DNA of 64,000 bases from CAVSVP01 sp963731125 (GCA_963731125.1 CAVSVP010000023.1:62001-126000), one strand, 5' to 3'; counted from the first letter of the stretch, positions 50,644 through 60,697 are shown. Numbers and translations are program-made. The notes: generated by a model from the letters alone, not told the origin.

Positions 50644-51129
50644 ATGCCTTCGCGGCGGGAAAGCAACGTATTAGGTGTTCTCGCTTGTGTTCTCATCTTA
50701 ATTTATGCCTATTATATTCAATTTTATCAAGGACTAAGTCCCTGTCCTCTGTGTACTTGTCAACGAATCGTGATGGCAGTGTTAGGATTTGTCTTTCTGG
50801 TCGCTGCAATTCATGATTCGCGCCGCTGGGGCGCGCAGGTCTATGCCGTTTCGCTCGGTTTGGTTGCTGGTATAGGCGTAGGCATTGCCGGCTACCATAC
50901 CTGGTTACAAACCCTACCGGTTGAAGAGGCAGCCATTTGTTTGCCGCCGCTCGACTATTTGCTGACCCACTTTACGTTATCTGAAACCGCTCAGTTGCTG
51001 CTTTACAGCCCTGGGCAGTGTGGCACCGTAGACGGGCTTTTCCTAGGCCTAAGTATTCCGGCATGGGCGCTGCTGATTTTTCTCGGCTTGGGGGTAATGG
51101 GTGCGGTACGTAATTGGCTACCAGATTAA
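50644..51129 (+). CDS. dsbB: Disulfide bond formation protein DsbB
   Basis: 161 aa. ATG 50644 gives the normal short cytoplasmic start (MPSRRESNVLGVLACVLILI); an upstream in-frame ATG at 50581 directly abuts GGAAGGAG and would add 21 residues. Four membrane helices. The first periplasmic pair is GLSPCPLCTCQRIVMAVLGF, and the second Cys pair is in EAAICLPPLDYLL and SPGQCGTVDG. DsbB re-oxidises DsbA using quinone. It is placed between the two type II secretion blocks on the opposite strand; secreted substrates of that system are often disulfide-bonded, so the position may be functional. Confidence 0.92.
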   Translation: MPSRRESNVLGVLACVLILIYAYYIQFYQGLSPCPLCTCQRIVMAVLGFVFLVAAIHDSRRWGAQVYAVSLGLVAGIGVGIAGYHTWLQTLPVEEAAICLPPLDYLLTHFTLSETAQLLLYSPGQCGTVDGLFLGLSIPAWALLIFLGLGVMGAVRNWLPD

Positions 51130-51135
51130 CCGGCT

Positions 51136-52356
51136 CTACCGTACCATCTGATTGAGGTCGAAGATAGGCAATAGTATGGCCAGCACAATGGTTAATACCA
51201 CGACACCCATGCCTAAGATCAGTACCGGCTCGAAAATACTGAGCAATGCAGCAAGCAATGTTTCGGTCTCGCGTTCTTGTTGGACGGCGGCTCGTTCCAA
51301 CATGGCTTCCAGATGACCGCTTGCTTCGCCGCTGGCAATGAGCTGAACGGTCATCGGCGGAAAATACCCATTTGCGGCGATGGAATTATGTAGGCTGGTG
51401 CCCTCTTTCACCCGTACCGAGGCTTGCTCTACAGCTTCCCGCATGGGTAAATTGCTGATCACTTGGGCTGCGATGCGCAGGGCTTCCAGTACCGGTACGC
51501 CGCTAGCCATAAGAATGCTGAAAGTACGGGTAAAGCGTGCAGTATTGAGACCGCGAATTAGCCGGGAGAATAGTGGCAGTTGTAACAAAAGCCAATGCCA
51601 GCGGCGCCGAACTTCAGTGCGCCGAAGCCCATACAGGAAACCGAAGACTACTACGGCTATGGCGCCGAACAGCCATAAACCCCTAGCGCGTAAAAAATCA
51701 CTTAGCGCAATTAGTGACCGAGTCAACAGCGGTAATTGCTGGCCCATGCTATTAAAAACTTGCACGACCTGAGGAACTACATAGACCAGTAGACCCGCGA
51801 CAATCAAGATGGCGACGCCCGTTAATAATATAGGGTAGAACAACGCTAAGCCGATCTTCTGGCGCATCTGTTGCCGAGTTTCCGTATAGTCTGCCAGTCG
51901 TTCGAAAACCACATCCAAGTGTCCGGCTTGTTCTCCAGCGGCCACGGTGGCTCGGTATAATTCGGGAAATACACCAGGAAAGTCGCTAAGTGCGGTCGCC
52001 AAATTATGTCCTTCAAGAACGCGAGTACGTACCGCCAGCAGTAAACTGCCGAGACGTGCTTTGCCGGCTTGCCGGGCCACTGCACCTAAAGCTTCTTCCA
52101 GAGGCAGGCCGGAACTTACTAGGGTGGCTAATTGCCGCGTTACCACGGCCAATTCCGTGGCACTAATTCGCTTCCCTAAGAACAAACGGAGACCACCGTG
52201 AGTTTGTCGTCGACCGCCTGTGACTTCTTCTACCTCCAGGGGGTTAAAGCCGCGCTCCCGTAGCAACTGACGTACCTGACGCGGCGTGTCGCCTTCCAGT
52301 AACCCCTTACGAGTACGACCCTGGGCGTCGAGAGCGGCGTATTGAAAGGCGGGCAT
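51136..52356 (-). CDS. gspF: Type II secretion system inner-membrane protein F
   Basis: 406 aa with two T2SSF domains. N-terminal FQYAALDAQGRTRKGLLEGD and RQVRQLLRERGFNPLEVEEV are typical; then ATLVSSGLPLEEALGAVARQ, FYPILLTGVAILIVAGLLVY (membrane), VRRRWHWLLLQLPLFSRLIR, TARFTRTFSILMASGVPVLE and the C-terminal helix MGVVVLTIVLAILLPIFDLN. It is the polytopic platform protein that contacts GspE and GspL. It is convergent with dsbB, with only six bases between the stops, so no independent terminator fits there. Confidence 0.95.
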   Translation of the reverse strand: MPAFQYAALDAQGRTRKGLLEGDTPRQVRQLLRERGFNPLEVEEVTGGRRQTHGGLRLFLGKRISATELAVVTRQLATLVSSGLPLEEALGAVARQAGKARLGSLLLAVRTRVLEGHNLATALSDFPGVFPELYRATVAAGEQAGHLDVVFERLADYTETRQQMRQKIGLALFYPILLTGVAILIVAGLLVYVVPQVVQVFNSMGQQLPLLTRSLIALSDFLRARGLWLFGAIAVVVFGFLYGLRRTEVRRRWHWLLLQLPLFSRLIRGLNTARFTRTFSILMASGVPVLEALRIAAQVISNLPMREAVEQASVRVKEGTSLHNSIAANGYFPPMTVQLIASGEASGHLEAMLERAAVQQERETETLLAALLSIFEPVLILGMGVVVLTIVLAILLPIFDLNQMVR

Positions 52357-52360
52357 TATC

Positions 52361-53836
52361 TTATTCCTCTTGGGTTACCCGTACCAATTCCTCCAAGCTG
52401 GTGTCTCCTGCTAATACGCGACGGCGGCCGTCATCGCGGATGCTGGGACTCGAGCGCCGAGCGTAGCGTTCCAGTGTTTGCTCCCCTTGGCCTTCGTGAA
52501 TCATGGTTTGCATGGTAGGATCCATGGCCACCAGCTCAAAAATACCGGTGCGCCCTCGATAGCCGGATTGGTTACAGTGTTGGCAGCCGCGGGGCGTGTA
52601 AAACATGGGCGGTTGCCGCGGGTCCATGGCTAATATCTCGCAATCGGCGGGAGCAGCAAGATGGGATTGTCTGCAGTACGGGCAGATTACGCGCACCAGG
52701 CGTTGTGCCAACACCCCAATCAAACTGGAAGACAGCAAGAAGGGCTCCACGCCCATATCCCGTAAGCGGGTAATCGCCCCCACGGCACTGTTGGTGTGCA
52801 GCGTAGATAACACCAAATGCCCTGTAAGGCTGGCCTGAACCGCAATCTCGGCAGTTTCCAGATCGCGTATTTCTCCCACCATGACAACATCCGGGTCCTG
52901 GCGTAGAATCGCTCGCAACCCGCGGGCAAAGCTCATGTTCACTTTAGTGTTTACCTGGGTTTGGCTGATGCCGTCCAGGTAATACTCTATAGGATCCTCC
53001 ACGGTCATAATATTACGTTTCTGGTTGTTTAACTGATTGAGTACGCCATATAAGGTGGTAGTTTTCCCGGACCCGGTAGGGCCGGTAACCAAGAGTATCC
53101 CGTGCGGACGCTGAATCAGTTTTTCTAACCAGGCGCGGGTGGCAGATTCCATGCCTAGATGCTGCAGATCGAGCTTGCCTTCGCGCTTATCCAGTAACCG
53201 CAGCACCACCCGCTCGCCATGGCCGGTGGGTAGGGTAGAAACCCGCACATCCACCGGCCGGCCGGCGACTCGCAGGGAAATACGACCATCCTGCGGTAGA
53301 CGCTTTTCAGCGATATCCAAATGTGCCATCACCTTGACCCGAGAAACCAGCAAGGGGCCCAGCGCACGGGGAGGTTGCAATGCTTCACGCAGTATGCCGT
53401 CTATCCGAAAACGCACTAAAAGGCGGTTTTCGAAGGCCTCAATATGAATATCCGAAGCATTTTCCTTGATAGCCTCAGTGAGCAGCGCATTGATCAAACG
53501 AATAATAGGAGCGTCGTCGGCACTTTCCAGAAGATCTTCCGGTTCCGGAAGTTGCTGTGCGACCTGGTTCAGATCCATCTCATCGCCGAGATCTTCCATC
53601 ATACGGGCTGCACCGTTGGTGTCCCCTTCAAAAACGTTTTGCAGCAACGTTTCAAAAGTCTCGGCCGAGACCGGACTGGGCCGCAGTGGCAACTCCAGGT
53701 AACGACGCAGTTCCACGAAGCTATGGGAGGAGGCGTCGGGCCGGTAGGCGACGTTGACATAGCCGTCGGCCAGTTCCAGCGCGAGTACGCCACGGCGTTT
53801 AGCAAAAGTGTAAGACAGACGGCGGACTGGAATCAT
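52361..53836 (-). CDS. gspE: Type II secretion system ATPase GspE
   Basis: 491 aa. N-terminal domain to about 120, then ANIHIEAF-like sequence ASDIHIEAFENRLLVRFRID, Walker A GPTGSGKTTTLYGVLNQL, the Asp box MTVEDPIEYYLDGISQTQVN, Walker B ILRQDPDVVMVGEIRDLETA and the His box LTGHLVLSTLHTNSAVGAIT. The zinc finger of GspE is present: VICPYCRQSH and CQHCNQSGYRGRTGIFELVA. It powers pseudopilus assembly. The stop lies five bases before the gspF start, and the start overlaps the gspD stop by four bases. Confidence 0.97.
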   Translation of the reverse strand: MIPVRRLSYTFAKRRGVLALELADGYVNVAYRPDASSHSFVELRRYLELPLRPSPVSAETFETLLQNVFEGDTNGAARMMEDLGDEMDLNQVAQQLPEPEDLLESADDAPIIRLINALLTEAIKENASDIHIEAFENRLLVRFRIDGILREALQPPRALGPLLVSRVKVMAHLDIAEKRLPQDGRISLRVAGRPVDVRVSTLPTGHGERVVLRLLDKREGKLDLQHLGMESATRAWLEKLIQRPHGILLVTGPTGSGKTTTLYGVLNQLNNQKRNIMTVEDPIEYYLDGISQTQVNTKVNMSFARGLRAILRQDPDVVMVGEIRDLETAEIAVQASLTGHLVLSTLHTNSAVGAITRLRDMGVEPFLLSSSLIGVLAQRLVRVICPYCRQSHLAAPADCEILAMDPRQPPMFYTPRGCQHCNQSGYRGRTGIFELVAMDPTMQTMIHEGQGEQTLERYARRSSPSIRDDGRRRVLAGDTSLEELVRVTQEE

Positions 53837-55929
53837 TTGTTGTTAAAACCCGTACTGCGGACGTTAATACCAGGTGCGAATTCTGGTTCTGGTTGCGTTT
53901 CGGGCTGAGCTTCCGGCGCGATATCCAGCATCGAATTCTGCTTTTTTACCTGTTCTTGGGGAACCAGTAGCGGTGTTTCAACCTCGGGCATCAAGGCGAC
54001 GCCACGTTGACGAGCGGTCAGTTGTTGTTCACGGATATAGCTGTATTTGTCGTTGGTATACAAAGTACCCTGAGCCGCATCCCGCAGAATCAACGGGTGT
54101 AGAAATATCATTAGATTGCGCTTGCGCTTGCGGGTATCACGAAAGCGAAATAGATTGCCGACCACCGGTATATCGCCTAAACCGGGTATCTTTTGTACCG
54201 TTTCGCTCAACTGATCATCGATGAGACCACCGAGAACCAGAATTTGACCGTCTTCTACGAGTACGCTGGTTTTTAGAGAACGCTTGTTGGTAACGGGTCC
54301 CTGACTGGTATTCTCTACTAAGTTTTCTACCTCTTGAACAATTTCTAGCTGCACGGCATTACCTTCATTAATCTGCGGCTTAATTTTTAATGTCAGCGCC
54401 ACGTCCCGGCGTTCGATGGTCTGAAAGGGATTATCGGCGCCGCTGGCGCTAGTGGTAAAGCTGCCCGTCAAGAAAGGCCGGTTTTCGCCGACGATGATTT
54501 CCGCTTCTTCGTTATCCAAAGTCACCAAGGTAGGAGTAGACAAGACGTTGGTATCGCCATCGGCGGCCAAGGCGCTAATGATGGCCGCAAAACGCGTGGA
54601 GCCGCTAAAATCCCCTAATCCCAGGTTCAGGCCCGTGCCAAAGCTTTCCGGCGCAGGAATCTCGCCTCCAGCGATGCTGAGAGCTGTCGCCGCGATTTGC
54701 GCCAGGGATTGCCCCAGATTGAAGTTCGTAAAGCCGACCAGATTACCTCCTTGAGTTCCATCGGCGATCCATTGAACGCCCAGCGAGGCTACCTTATCCG
54801 CAGAAATCTCAGCAATCGCCGATTCTACTAACACCTGGGCGCGACGTACATCCAGTTGGGCAATGACCGACCGCAGGGAGCGCATTGCTTCAGGGGGAGC
54901 CGTAATCACCAGCGAGTTAGTCGCTTCATCTGCCTGAATATCAATTAATACGCCGCTGCGCGCCTGCGCTGATTGAGCCGCAGGCACATTTTGTTGTTCT
55001 TCCTCATTCAACCGCTGGCTTACGCCGGTGAGAACCGGCACGAGGTCAGTGGCTTTGGCATAGCGTAAATAGATCACCTGGGTATTGCCTTCACGTTTCA
55101 GAGGCGTATCAAGGTGAGTGACTAAGGTGCGTAAACGCAACCGGGATGCCTTGTCGCCCGACATAAGAATACTATTGGTACGCTCGTCTGCGACTAATTG
55201 CAAAGGTGCACTAGCAGCCCCTTGGCCGGCCTGAGTCTTCGCTTGTTCCAAAGCGCTAAGGGTACGTACTACGTCGGTGGCTGAAGCGTGTTGGAGAGGA
55301 ATAATCTCGACTTCTTCGTCGCTGGCGCGGTCCACCCGACGAATGATATCGGCAATGCGTTCCACGTTGCCGGCGGTGTCGGAGACAATAAGCACATTGG
55401 TGGGTGCATAGGCCGCCAGATGACCTTGGGGTGGAACAAGAGGGCGCAGAATAGGCACAATCTGTGCGGCAGAGACATTCTGAACCTGGATTATCTGCGT
55501 GACGATCTGATCGGTTTCTTGGCTGCCAGGTTGCTCAACGGTTGGTATATTCTCTTGCTTGGCGCCAGCAGCAGGCACGATCTTGATGGCTTGATTCCCA
55601 GGTACGGCGGCAAAGCCATGCACGGTAAGCACAGCGAGAAAAACCTCATAGATCTCGTCCTCGGCCATGGGTTTAGAGGAAATAATGCTCACCTGTCCTC
55701 TTACCCGGGGATCAACGATAAAGTTTTTGCCGGTGATTTCCGAGATACTTTCAATGAGAGCATTAATATCGGCGTTTTTCAGATTCAGGGTAACCGCAGC
55801 GACGGCGGCATGCCTGATCGTGCTAAAGCCTAAGCACAATAAGACTAGCAGGACGTACCATAAAAAACGACGATTAAGCAAAGTGCAGTATTCCTTATAG
55901 CATCCTTTCATCATCATGAACTCGCTCAC
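53833..55929 (-). CDS. gspD: Type II secretion system secretin GspD
   Basis: 698 aa. Signal sequence with hydrophobic core FLWYVLLVLLCLGFSTIRHA; in-frame ATGs at the very start leave the exact start open. N0 domain VTLNLKNADINALIESISEI with GKNFIVDPRVRGQVSIISS; N1-N3 repeats (NVLIVSDTAGNVERIADIIR; VIYLRYAKATDLVPVLTGVS; LDVRRAQVLVESAIAEISAD). The secretin core has VLSTPTLVTLDNEEAEIIVG, VALTLKIKPQINEGNAVQLE and KIPGLGDIPVVGNLFRFRDT. Outer-membrane channel. C-terminal 80 residues are Gln/Glu/Pro-rich and less conserved. Confidence 0.97.
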   Translation of the reverse strand: MSEFMMMKGCYKEYCTLLNRRFLWYVLLVLLCLGFSTIRHAAVAAVTLNLKNADINALIESISEITGKNFIVDPRVRGQVSIISSKPMAEDEIYEVFLAVLTVHGFAAVPGNQAIKIVPAAGAKQENIPTVEQPGSQETDQIVTQIIQVQNVSAAQIVPILRPLVPPQGHLAAYAPTNVLIVSDTAGNVERIADIIRRVDRASDEEVEIIPLQHASATDVVRTLSALEQAKTQAGQGAASAPLQLVADERTNSILMSGDKASRLRLRTLVTHLDTPLKREGNTQVIYLRYAKATDLVPVLTGVSQRLNEEEQQNVPAAQSAQARSGVLIDIQADEATNSLVITAPPEAMRSLRSVIAQLDVRRAQVLVESAIAEISADKVASLGVQWIADGTQGGNLVGFTNFNLGQSLAQIAATALSIAGGEIPAPESFGTGLNLGLGDFSGSTRFAAIISALAADGDTNVLSTPTLVTLDNEEAEIIVGENRPFLTGSFTTSASGADNPFQTIERRDVALTLKIKPQINEGNAVQLEIVQEVENLVENTSQGPVTNKRSLKTSVLVEDGQILVLGGLIDDQLSETVQKIPGLGDIPVVGNLFRFRDTRKRKRNLMIFLHPLILRDAAQGTLYTNDKYSYIREQQLTARQRGVALMPEVETPLLVPQEQVKKQNSMLDIAPEAQPETQPEPEFAPGINVRSTGFNNK

Positions 55930-55969
55930 TTTGTCTAGCGGGCTCGGGCCCGCTCGCCAGTAGCCATGG

Positions 55970-56917
55970 CTACTGAGCGTTTAAGATAAAAGTAAAGGGA
56001 ATTTCCGTACCGGCTCGCTGCACTTGGATAGCAACCTGATCCGCATCGAGCAATTCTTGTAGTAGATTGATACCTTGGCCGGGATTATCCAAACGAACAC
56101 CATTGACTTGGGTGATGATATCGCCGGTTCTTAGGCCCAACTCCCGCAGCAGTTGCTGGTCGCGACCTGGCAGTAAACGAAAACCCAGAAACTGGCCGTC
56201 CTCTATATAGGGTGTTGCCAAAGCGAGATCCTGTAGCGTCTTTTCCGGTTGAGAGCCGATGGTATTGCGTAGCCGAGCGGCAACGGTGCTCGCATCGACT
56301 GTTGTCGCGTTGCTTGGCATGGGGGGAGAAAGGGAAGCGGCAAGTGTATTGCTTGAAAAGGCACGGTCAGTGTTCGCAAATTCCCTGGGCAAACTGAGAA
56401 TTTCCAGATGACCGTTACGGGAAAGTACAATTCGATCTGTGAGAATTTGTTCCAAACGAGCTCCTCCAGGAACCAGTTCACCGACTTTGTAAGCGCGTGC
56501 CGAGCCATTGCTTTCAGTGATTAGAGCCAATGCTTGAACATCATCTTCGGAGGCAAAGGTGCCGACAAGTTGCAGGTTGAGTTTGGTTTCTGGGGCTTTA
56601 ACCGGCGGCGATTGTACAGGCTTTGCCGTCTCCAGTTGACCAAACAAGTGCCAATTGGCGATGGTAAGATAATCTGCACTCCGCTCGAGGGTAGAAGCGG
56701 GCATACCATGCCGGTCCGGCGAGGACGCCGATGGCTGTTTGCGGTCGATTGACTCGCCGGTCGCTGCAATGAACGCTGCCGGGGAAAGCAGAAAATTCCA
56801 GCTTAACTGGGCAAGACCTTCAGCCAGTAGAAGAATGAAGACAATGTTGACAGGTATAGCGAAGCGAGCCAGTCCATCGGAATTGCCGGAAAGTAGCCGT
56901 GTTACCGTCGCCAGCAT
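55970..56917 (-). CDS. gspC: Type II secretion system protein C
   Basis: 315 aa. One N-terminal membrane helix (FAIPVNIVFILLLAEGLAQL), a homology region with NWHLFGQLETA and LNLQLVGTFASEDDVQALAL, and a C-terminal PDZ domain (LGLRTGDIITQVNGVRLDNP, QGINLLQELLDADQVAIQVQ). GspC links the inner-membrane platform to the secretin. It heads the gspC-D-E-F block; 41 bp separate it from gspD. The upstream 400 bp presumably carries the promoter. Confidence 0.93.
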   Translation of the reverse strand: MLATVTRLLSGNSDGLARFAIPVNIVFILLLAEGLAQLSWNFLLSPAAFIAATGESIDRKQPSASSPDRHGMPASTLERSADYLTIANWHLFGQLETAKPVQSPPVKAPETKLNLQLVGTFASEDDVQALALITESNGSARAYKVGELVPGGARLEQILTDRIVLSRNGHLEILSLPREFANTDRAFSSNTLAASLSPPMPSNATTVDASTVAARLRNTIGSQPEKTLQDLALATPYIEDGQFLGFRLLPGRDQQLLRELGLRTGDIITQVNGVRLDNPGQGINLLQELLDADQVAIQVQRAGTEIPFTFILNAQ

Positions 56918-57325
56918 GAAACGTCCTGAAGAAAATTTTTAACTATAAACCTCTTGTATGAGGTCAGATCCTAACTGTCCAGACTGAACGTGTTCCCGCC
57001 GTTCAACCCTGCCGTCCTGCAGGGATTCGCTATCGCACATTTCCCTGTGCACTGCTGGTAACACCTGCCAGCCGACACCTCAGCGCTCATTAAGTTTGCA
57101 AGAGGTCTTATGATAGTGTCTTTTAGCCTCCCAGCATACCAAAAAATTTGGCTGACGTAACGTTCTCTATTAAATAGCTGTCTTGAAATCACTCAACAAG
57201 CACTGCAAGGGTAACGGTCGAATCATATTAGGTGCCAACGCTATGCTTGTGTATTTTGTCGTGCTTGTTTACCTTAAAGTCGATAGCTCTGTCGCTCGAG
57301 TTATTTCAATTCAGTAGAAACCATT
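56918..57325. other. Intergenic region between gspC and the OmpA-type lipoprotein gene
   Basis: About 400 bp between divergent genes. A CCCTGC-CGTCCT-GCAGGG hairpin lies at 57007-57024. No ORF in it has a plausible ribosome site or motif. It should contain promoters for both directions, but I cannot choose boxes with confidence. Confidence 0.5.
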
Positions 57326-58105
57326 ATGAAAATACTATGGAAAATTGCGCTTTGCCCTCTACTGTCGGCGCTAATTGCCTGCACCGCTGCCGCTCCTTAC
57401 CAGCGTACCAAAGTAGGGGCCGGTGTTGGCGCCGTGACGGGTGCTATCGTTGGTCACCTTGTCGAGGATGACGCTGGTAAATTTGTAGGGGCTGCTGTAG
57501 GTGCTCTCGCCGGCGGTGCGGTGGGTAATTATATGGATCGGCAGCAGCAAGCCTTTGAGCGGGCCCTGGTTGAGGAACAGCGTCGCCATAATCTGGAGAT
57601 CCAGCGCCTGCAGGATGGCAGTATTAAGTTAGATATCCCCAGTGAGGTTTCCTTTGATTTCGACAGCGCCGCCATCAAACCCGCCTTTGTGCCGTCCCTA
57701 GACAAGGTGGCGAATATTTTGCGGGACTATAATCAAACCGTCGTGCACATTATTGGACACGCCGACAGCATAGGGTCGGAAAACTATAATGTGAATCTTT
57801 CCCAACGTCGCGCGGGTAGCGTCGCTGAGTTTTTAGCCGTACGCGGCATTGGTTGGCAGCGTCTGCGCACCGAAGGGCGTGGTGAATCGGAACCACGTGC
57901 CAGCAACGCAACGGCGGCTGGACGACAATTGAATCGGCGTGTGGAAATGGTGATTAAACCCATCATCGAGGGACAGGAGCAGTCTGCCTACCGTTCATCG
58001 GGCAGTCATGATGATGGGACATACCCCCCGCAAAGCAATCTACCTCCCGGTGGATACGGTGGTTATCCTCAAGGCGGTGTGCCGCCTCAGAACGGCTTAT
58101 GGTGA
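57326..58105 (+). CDS. OmpA-family lipoprotein with glycine zipper
   Basis: 259 aa. Lipoprotein signal with lipobox LIAC (Cys at about 19). A glycine-zipper segment follows (KVGAGVGAVTGAIVGHLVED; KFVGAAVGALAGGAVGNYMD), then the OmpA C-terminal peptidoglycan-binding domain: SEVSFDFDSAAIKPAFVPSL, VVHIIGHADSIGSENYNVNL, SQRRAGSVAEFLAVRGIGWQ and NRRVEMVIKP. A 40-residue Pro/Gly-rich tail ends GVPPQNGLW. The build matches YiaD/Pal-like outer-membrane lipoproteins. It would anchor the outer membrane to peptidoglycan. Monocistronic. Confidence 0.9.
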   Translation: MKILWKIALCPLLSALIACTAAAPYQRTKVGAGVGAVTGAIVGHLVEDDAGKFVGAAVGALAGGAVGNYMDRQQQAFERALVEEQRRHNLEIQRLQDGSIKLDIPSEVSFDFDSAAIKPAFVPSLDKVANILRDYNQTVVHIIGHADSIGSENYNVNLSQRRAGSVAEFLAVRGIGWQRLRTEGRGESEPRASNATAAGRQLNRRVEMVIKPIIEGQEQSAYRSSGSHDDGTYPPQSNLPPGGYGGYPQGGVPPQNGLW

Positions 58106-58252
58106 CTCTTCCTACGAGAGGGCGTTCCAGAATTCTTATGATACCTATTCAAGGAGGCCTTCTTCTCCCTATCGAGTACATGTGCCACTTAGTGTCTGGT
58201 ACGTGAAATTTACCTATAACAATTGCTTACAAGGACGTTTAAGTTACCCCAT

Positions 58253-60697
58253 ATGAGTCTCTTCTCTTGGTTATACCGTCGTAGAGCCCCTTTAGTGCGT
58301 TGGCTTGGCCCCTTAGCAAAACCCCTTGCGTCAGAAAAAACAGAATTATGGCATGGTACGTGGGCGATGGAGCGCGCCATTTTCTATGCAGCTGGGGAGG
58401 CCATGGTGACCTTCGATAGTGACGAAATTATCCAGGTCTTCAATTCAGCTGCGACACGCCTGTTCGGTTACTCAGCCGAGGAGATGGTTGGTCGTCAATT
58501 TCATGAGTTGCTGTACTTACCGTTGGCGCAACCCGAGGCTGAGCTACTGCAGGAGGTGGTAAAAGAGGCCGAAGCTCCCCTTAGACATGGGATATTAACC
58601 GGTTTGCATAAGGATGGTGATGCGTTTCCCATAGAAGTGACGATAAGTCAGGCAAGTCTGGAAAAACAGCGTTTCATTGTGGCTGTGATTCGCGATATCT
58701 CTGAACGTAAACGGGTTGAAGCGGCACTGCATAGCGCGAAAGAGCAGGCAGAGGCGACCAGTCGGGCCAAATCGGATTTTCTTGCTAACATGAGTCACGA
58801 AATCCGCACCCCACTTAGCGCTATTCTCGGTACCTTGAGCTTGCTTCTAGAGACTTCCCTGACAAAGAAACAGCGTAGTTTTGCCGAAACCGCCCACGAA
58901 TCCGGTAAGGCGCTATTAACCATCGTTAACGATATTTTAGACTTTTCCAGAATTGAGGCGGGTCGCTTACGTCTGGAGGCCATGAATTTCGATGTGGTCC
59001 AGACGGTGGAGAGTATCGCTGAGCTGTTGGGTGCCCGAGCTTATAGCAAGCATATTGAAATTGCTACTTTCATACATCCGGATATCCCACGTTGGTTGCG
59101 TGCCGATGAAGGTCGGCTTCGTCAGATTTTATTGAACTTAGCGGGTAATGCCATCAAATTTACTCACAGCGGTGGAGTAGCCATTGAAGTGAGTTTTGTA
59201 AAGCAGGAAGCACAGCATCTATGGTTACGTTTCGAGGTGGCTGATACCGGTATTGGTATTCCACCGACAGTGCAACACAAACTCTTTGAGAGATTTTGCT
59301 ATTCTCAGTCTCGTAAAGAGGAAGGAGCAGGGTTGGGATTGGCAATTTCGCGCCGTTTGGTAGAAATGATGGGGGGTGAAATCGGATTTTCTAGCAGCGA
59401 AGGGCAAGGCAGTACCTTTTGGTTTACCCTGGCATGCACTCCGGCTTCGATCACGTTACCGACATCAGCTTTGCCTTCACTGGCAGGATTGCGCGTGCTG
59501 CTGGTCGAGGAAAATCCCGTTAGCCTCCGTATTCACGAGCGTCAGTTAAGAGCTTGGAATATGGAAGTCGTCGGTGTCGATAGCGGCAGCGCTGCGCTAC
59601 GCATGTTGCATGAGTCTTGCTGGCGTGATAATCCCTTCGACGTGGTATTGATTGATCAGTGGTTAACGGATGTGAGTGGTGAAGAACTGGGTACCACCAT
59701 ATCCCATCTTCCTGCGTTGGCCAACACTCACCCTATTTTAATGACTGTGATGGACGCATCGACGATAAGCGCGCGAATCCGCAAGGTGGGCTTTTATGCC
59801 TCGCTCACTAAACCGGTGCGTCAAGCCAGCTTATATCGCTGGCTGGGTGTTGCCGTGGGTTTGCTGAACGATAGCAGCCTGGAAGCTGAAATTACCAAGA
59901 AGACGTCCACTGAGGCGCCGAGGAGGCCGCGTCGGGGGCGCTTGTTGTTGGTGGAGGATGATCAGGTTAACCAGGCGGTTGCCGTGACTATGCTGGAGAA
60001 GGTCGGTTATCAAGTGGATACGGCCAGTAACGGTGTAAAAGCCATCCAGGCTGTCCGTACCGCTGCCTACGATATGGTACTGATGGACCTGGCGATGCCA
60101 GAGATGGATGGCATTGAAGCCACTGTACAAATCCGTCGTCTTCCGGGTCAGTTGGGCCAAATACCCATCATCGCCATGACGGCGAGTGCACTTCCTGAGA
60201 ATCGGGACCGTTGCTTAGCCGCCGGCATGAATGACTATTTAACTAAGCCCATTGATCGGGCTCGGATGCTGGCCGTTATTGACCGCGGGTTATCTGCTGC
60301 GCAAGGAGAACTTGGCGTCGGCGCCGGTGAGAATCTGGATCTGCAAGTTCTACAGCAGCTGGCGGCAGATACCAATCCCGACATGCTGAGTCAGTTGATT
60401 GGTTTGTTCATCGAACAGACTTACAGCCGTTTAGACCAGATGGCTAAAGCCCATGCCAGTCAGGATTGGGAATACCTGCAGCGGGAAGCTCATGCCTTGA
60501 AAAGTAGCTCAGGCACCTTTGGCGCTAAACGCTTACAGGATCATGCGAGCCGTCTGGAAGAGGCTTGTCAACGTGGAAATTCGGTAATAGCACTGGCGCT
60601 GGCGGAATCTATCAAGGACATAGCGACTCCGGTTTTGGCCGCGCTGGCTCATTATAGGGAACACCAGCTGCAAGTTATTTTACCCTCAGCGCAATAG
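58253..60697 (+). CDS. Soluble hybrid histidine kinase (PAS-HisKA-HATPase-REC-REC-HPt)
   Basis: 814 aa from ATG 58253 (AAGGA lies 18-22 nt upstream). No obvious membrane helix. PAS at about 40-165 (AAGEAMVTFDSDEIIQVFNS; FIVAVIRDISERKRVEAALH), HisKA at about 190 with FLANMSHEIRTPLSAILGTL, ATPase to about 400 (ILLNLAGNAIKFTHSGGVAI; EEGAGLGLAISRRLVEMMGG). A first receiver (RVLLVEENPVSLRIHERQLR; FDVVLIDQWLTDVSGEELGT) and a second (LLLVEDDQVNQAVAVTMLEK; YDMVLMDLAMPEMDGIEATV) lie at about 415-535 and 565-685. The HPt domain holds REAHALKSSSGTFGA. BarA-like layout, but the signal and target are unknown. Confidence 0.92.
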   Translation: MSLFSWLYRRRAPLVRWLGPLAKPLASEKTELWHGTWAMERAIFYAAGEAMVTFDSDEIIQVFNSAATRLFGYSAEEMVGRQFHELLYLPLAQPEAELLQEVVKEAEAPLRHGILTGLHKDGDAFPIEVTISQASLEKQRFIVAVIRDISERKRVEAALHSAKEQAEATSRAKSDFLANMSHEIRTPLSAILGTLSLLLETSLTKKQRSFAETAHESGKALLTIVNDILDFSRIEAGRLRLEAMNFDVVQTVESIAELLGARAYSKHIEIATFIHPDIPRWLRADEGRLRQILLNLAGNAIKFTHSGGVAIEVSFVKQEAQHLWLRFEVADTGIGIPPTVQHKLFERFCYSQSRKEEGAGLGLAISRRLVEMMGGEIGFSSSEGQGSTFWFTLACTPASITLPTSALPSLAGLRVLLVEENPVSLRIHERQLRAWNMEVVGVDSGSAALRMLHESCWRDNPFDVVLIDQWLTDVSGEELGTTISHLPALANTHPILMTVMDASTISARIRKVGFYASLTKPVRQASLYRWLGVAVGLLNDSSLEAEITKKTSTEAPRRPRRGRLLLVEDDQVNQAVAVTMLEKVGYQVDTASNGVKAIQAVRTAAYDMVLMDLAMPEMDGIEATVQIRRLPGQLGQIPIIAMTASALPENRDRCLAAGMNDYLTKPIDRARMLAVIDRGLSAAQGELGVGAGENLDLQVLQQLAADTNPDMLSQLIGLFIEQTYSRLDQMAKAHASQDWEYLQREAHALKSSSGTFGAKRLQDHASRLEEACQRGNSVIALALAESIKDIATPVLAALAHYREHQLQVILPSAQ

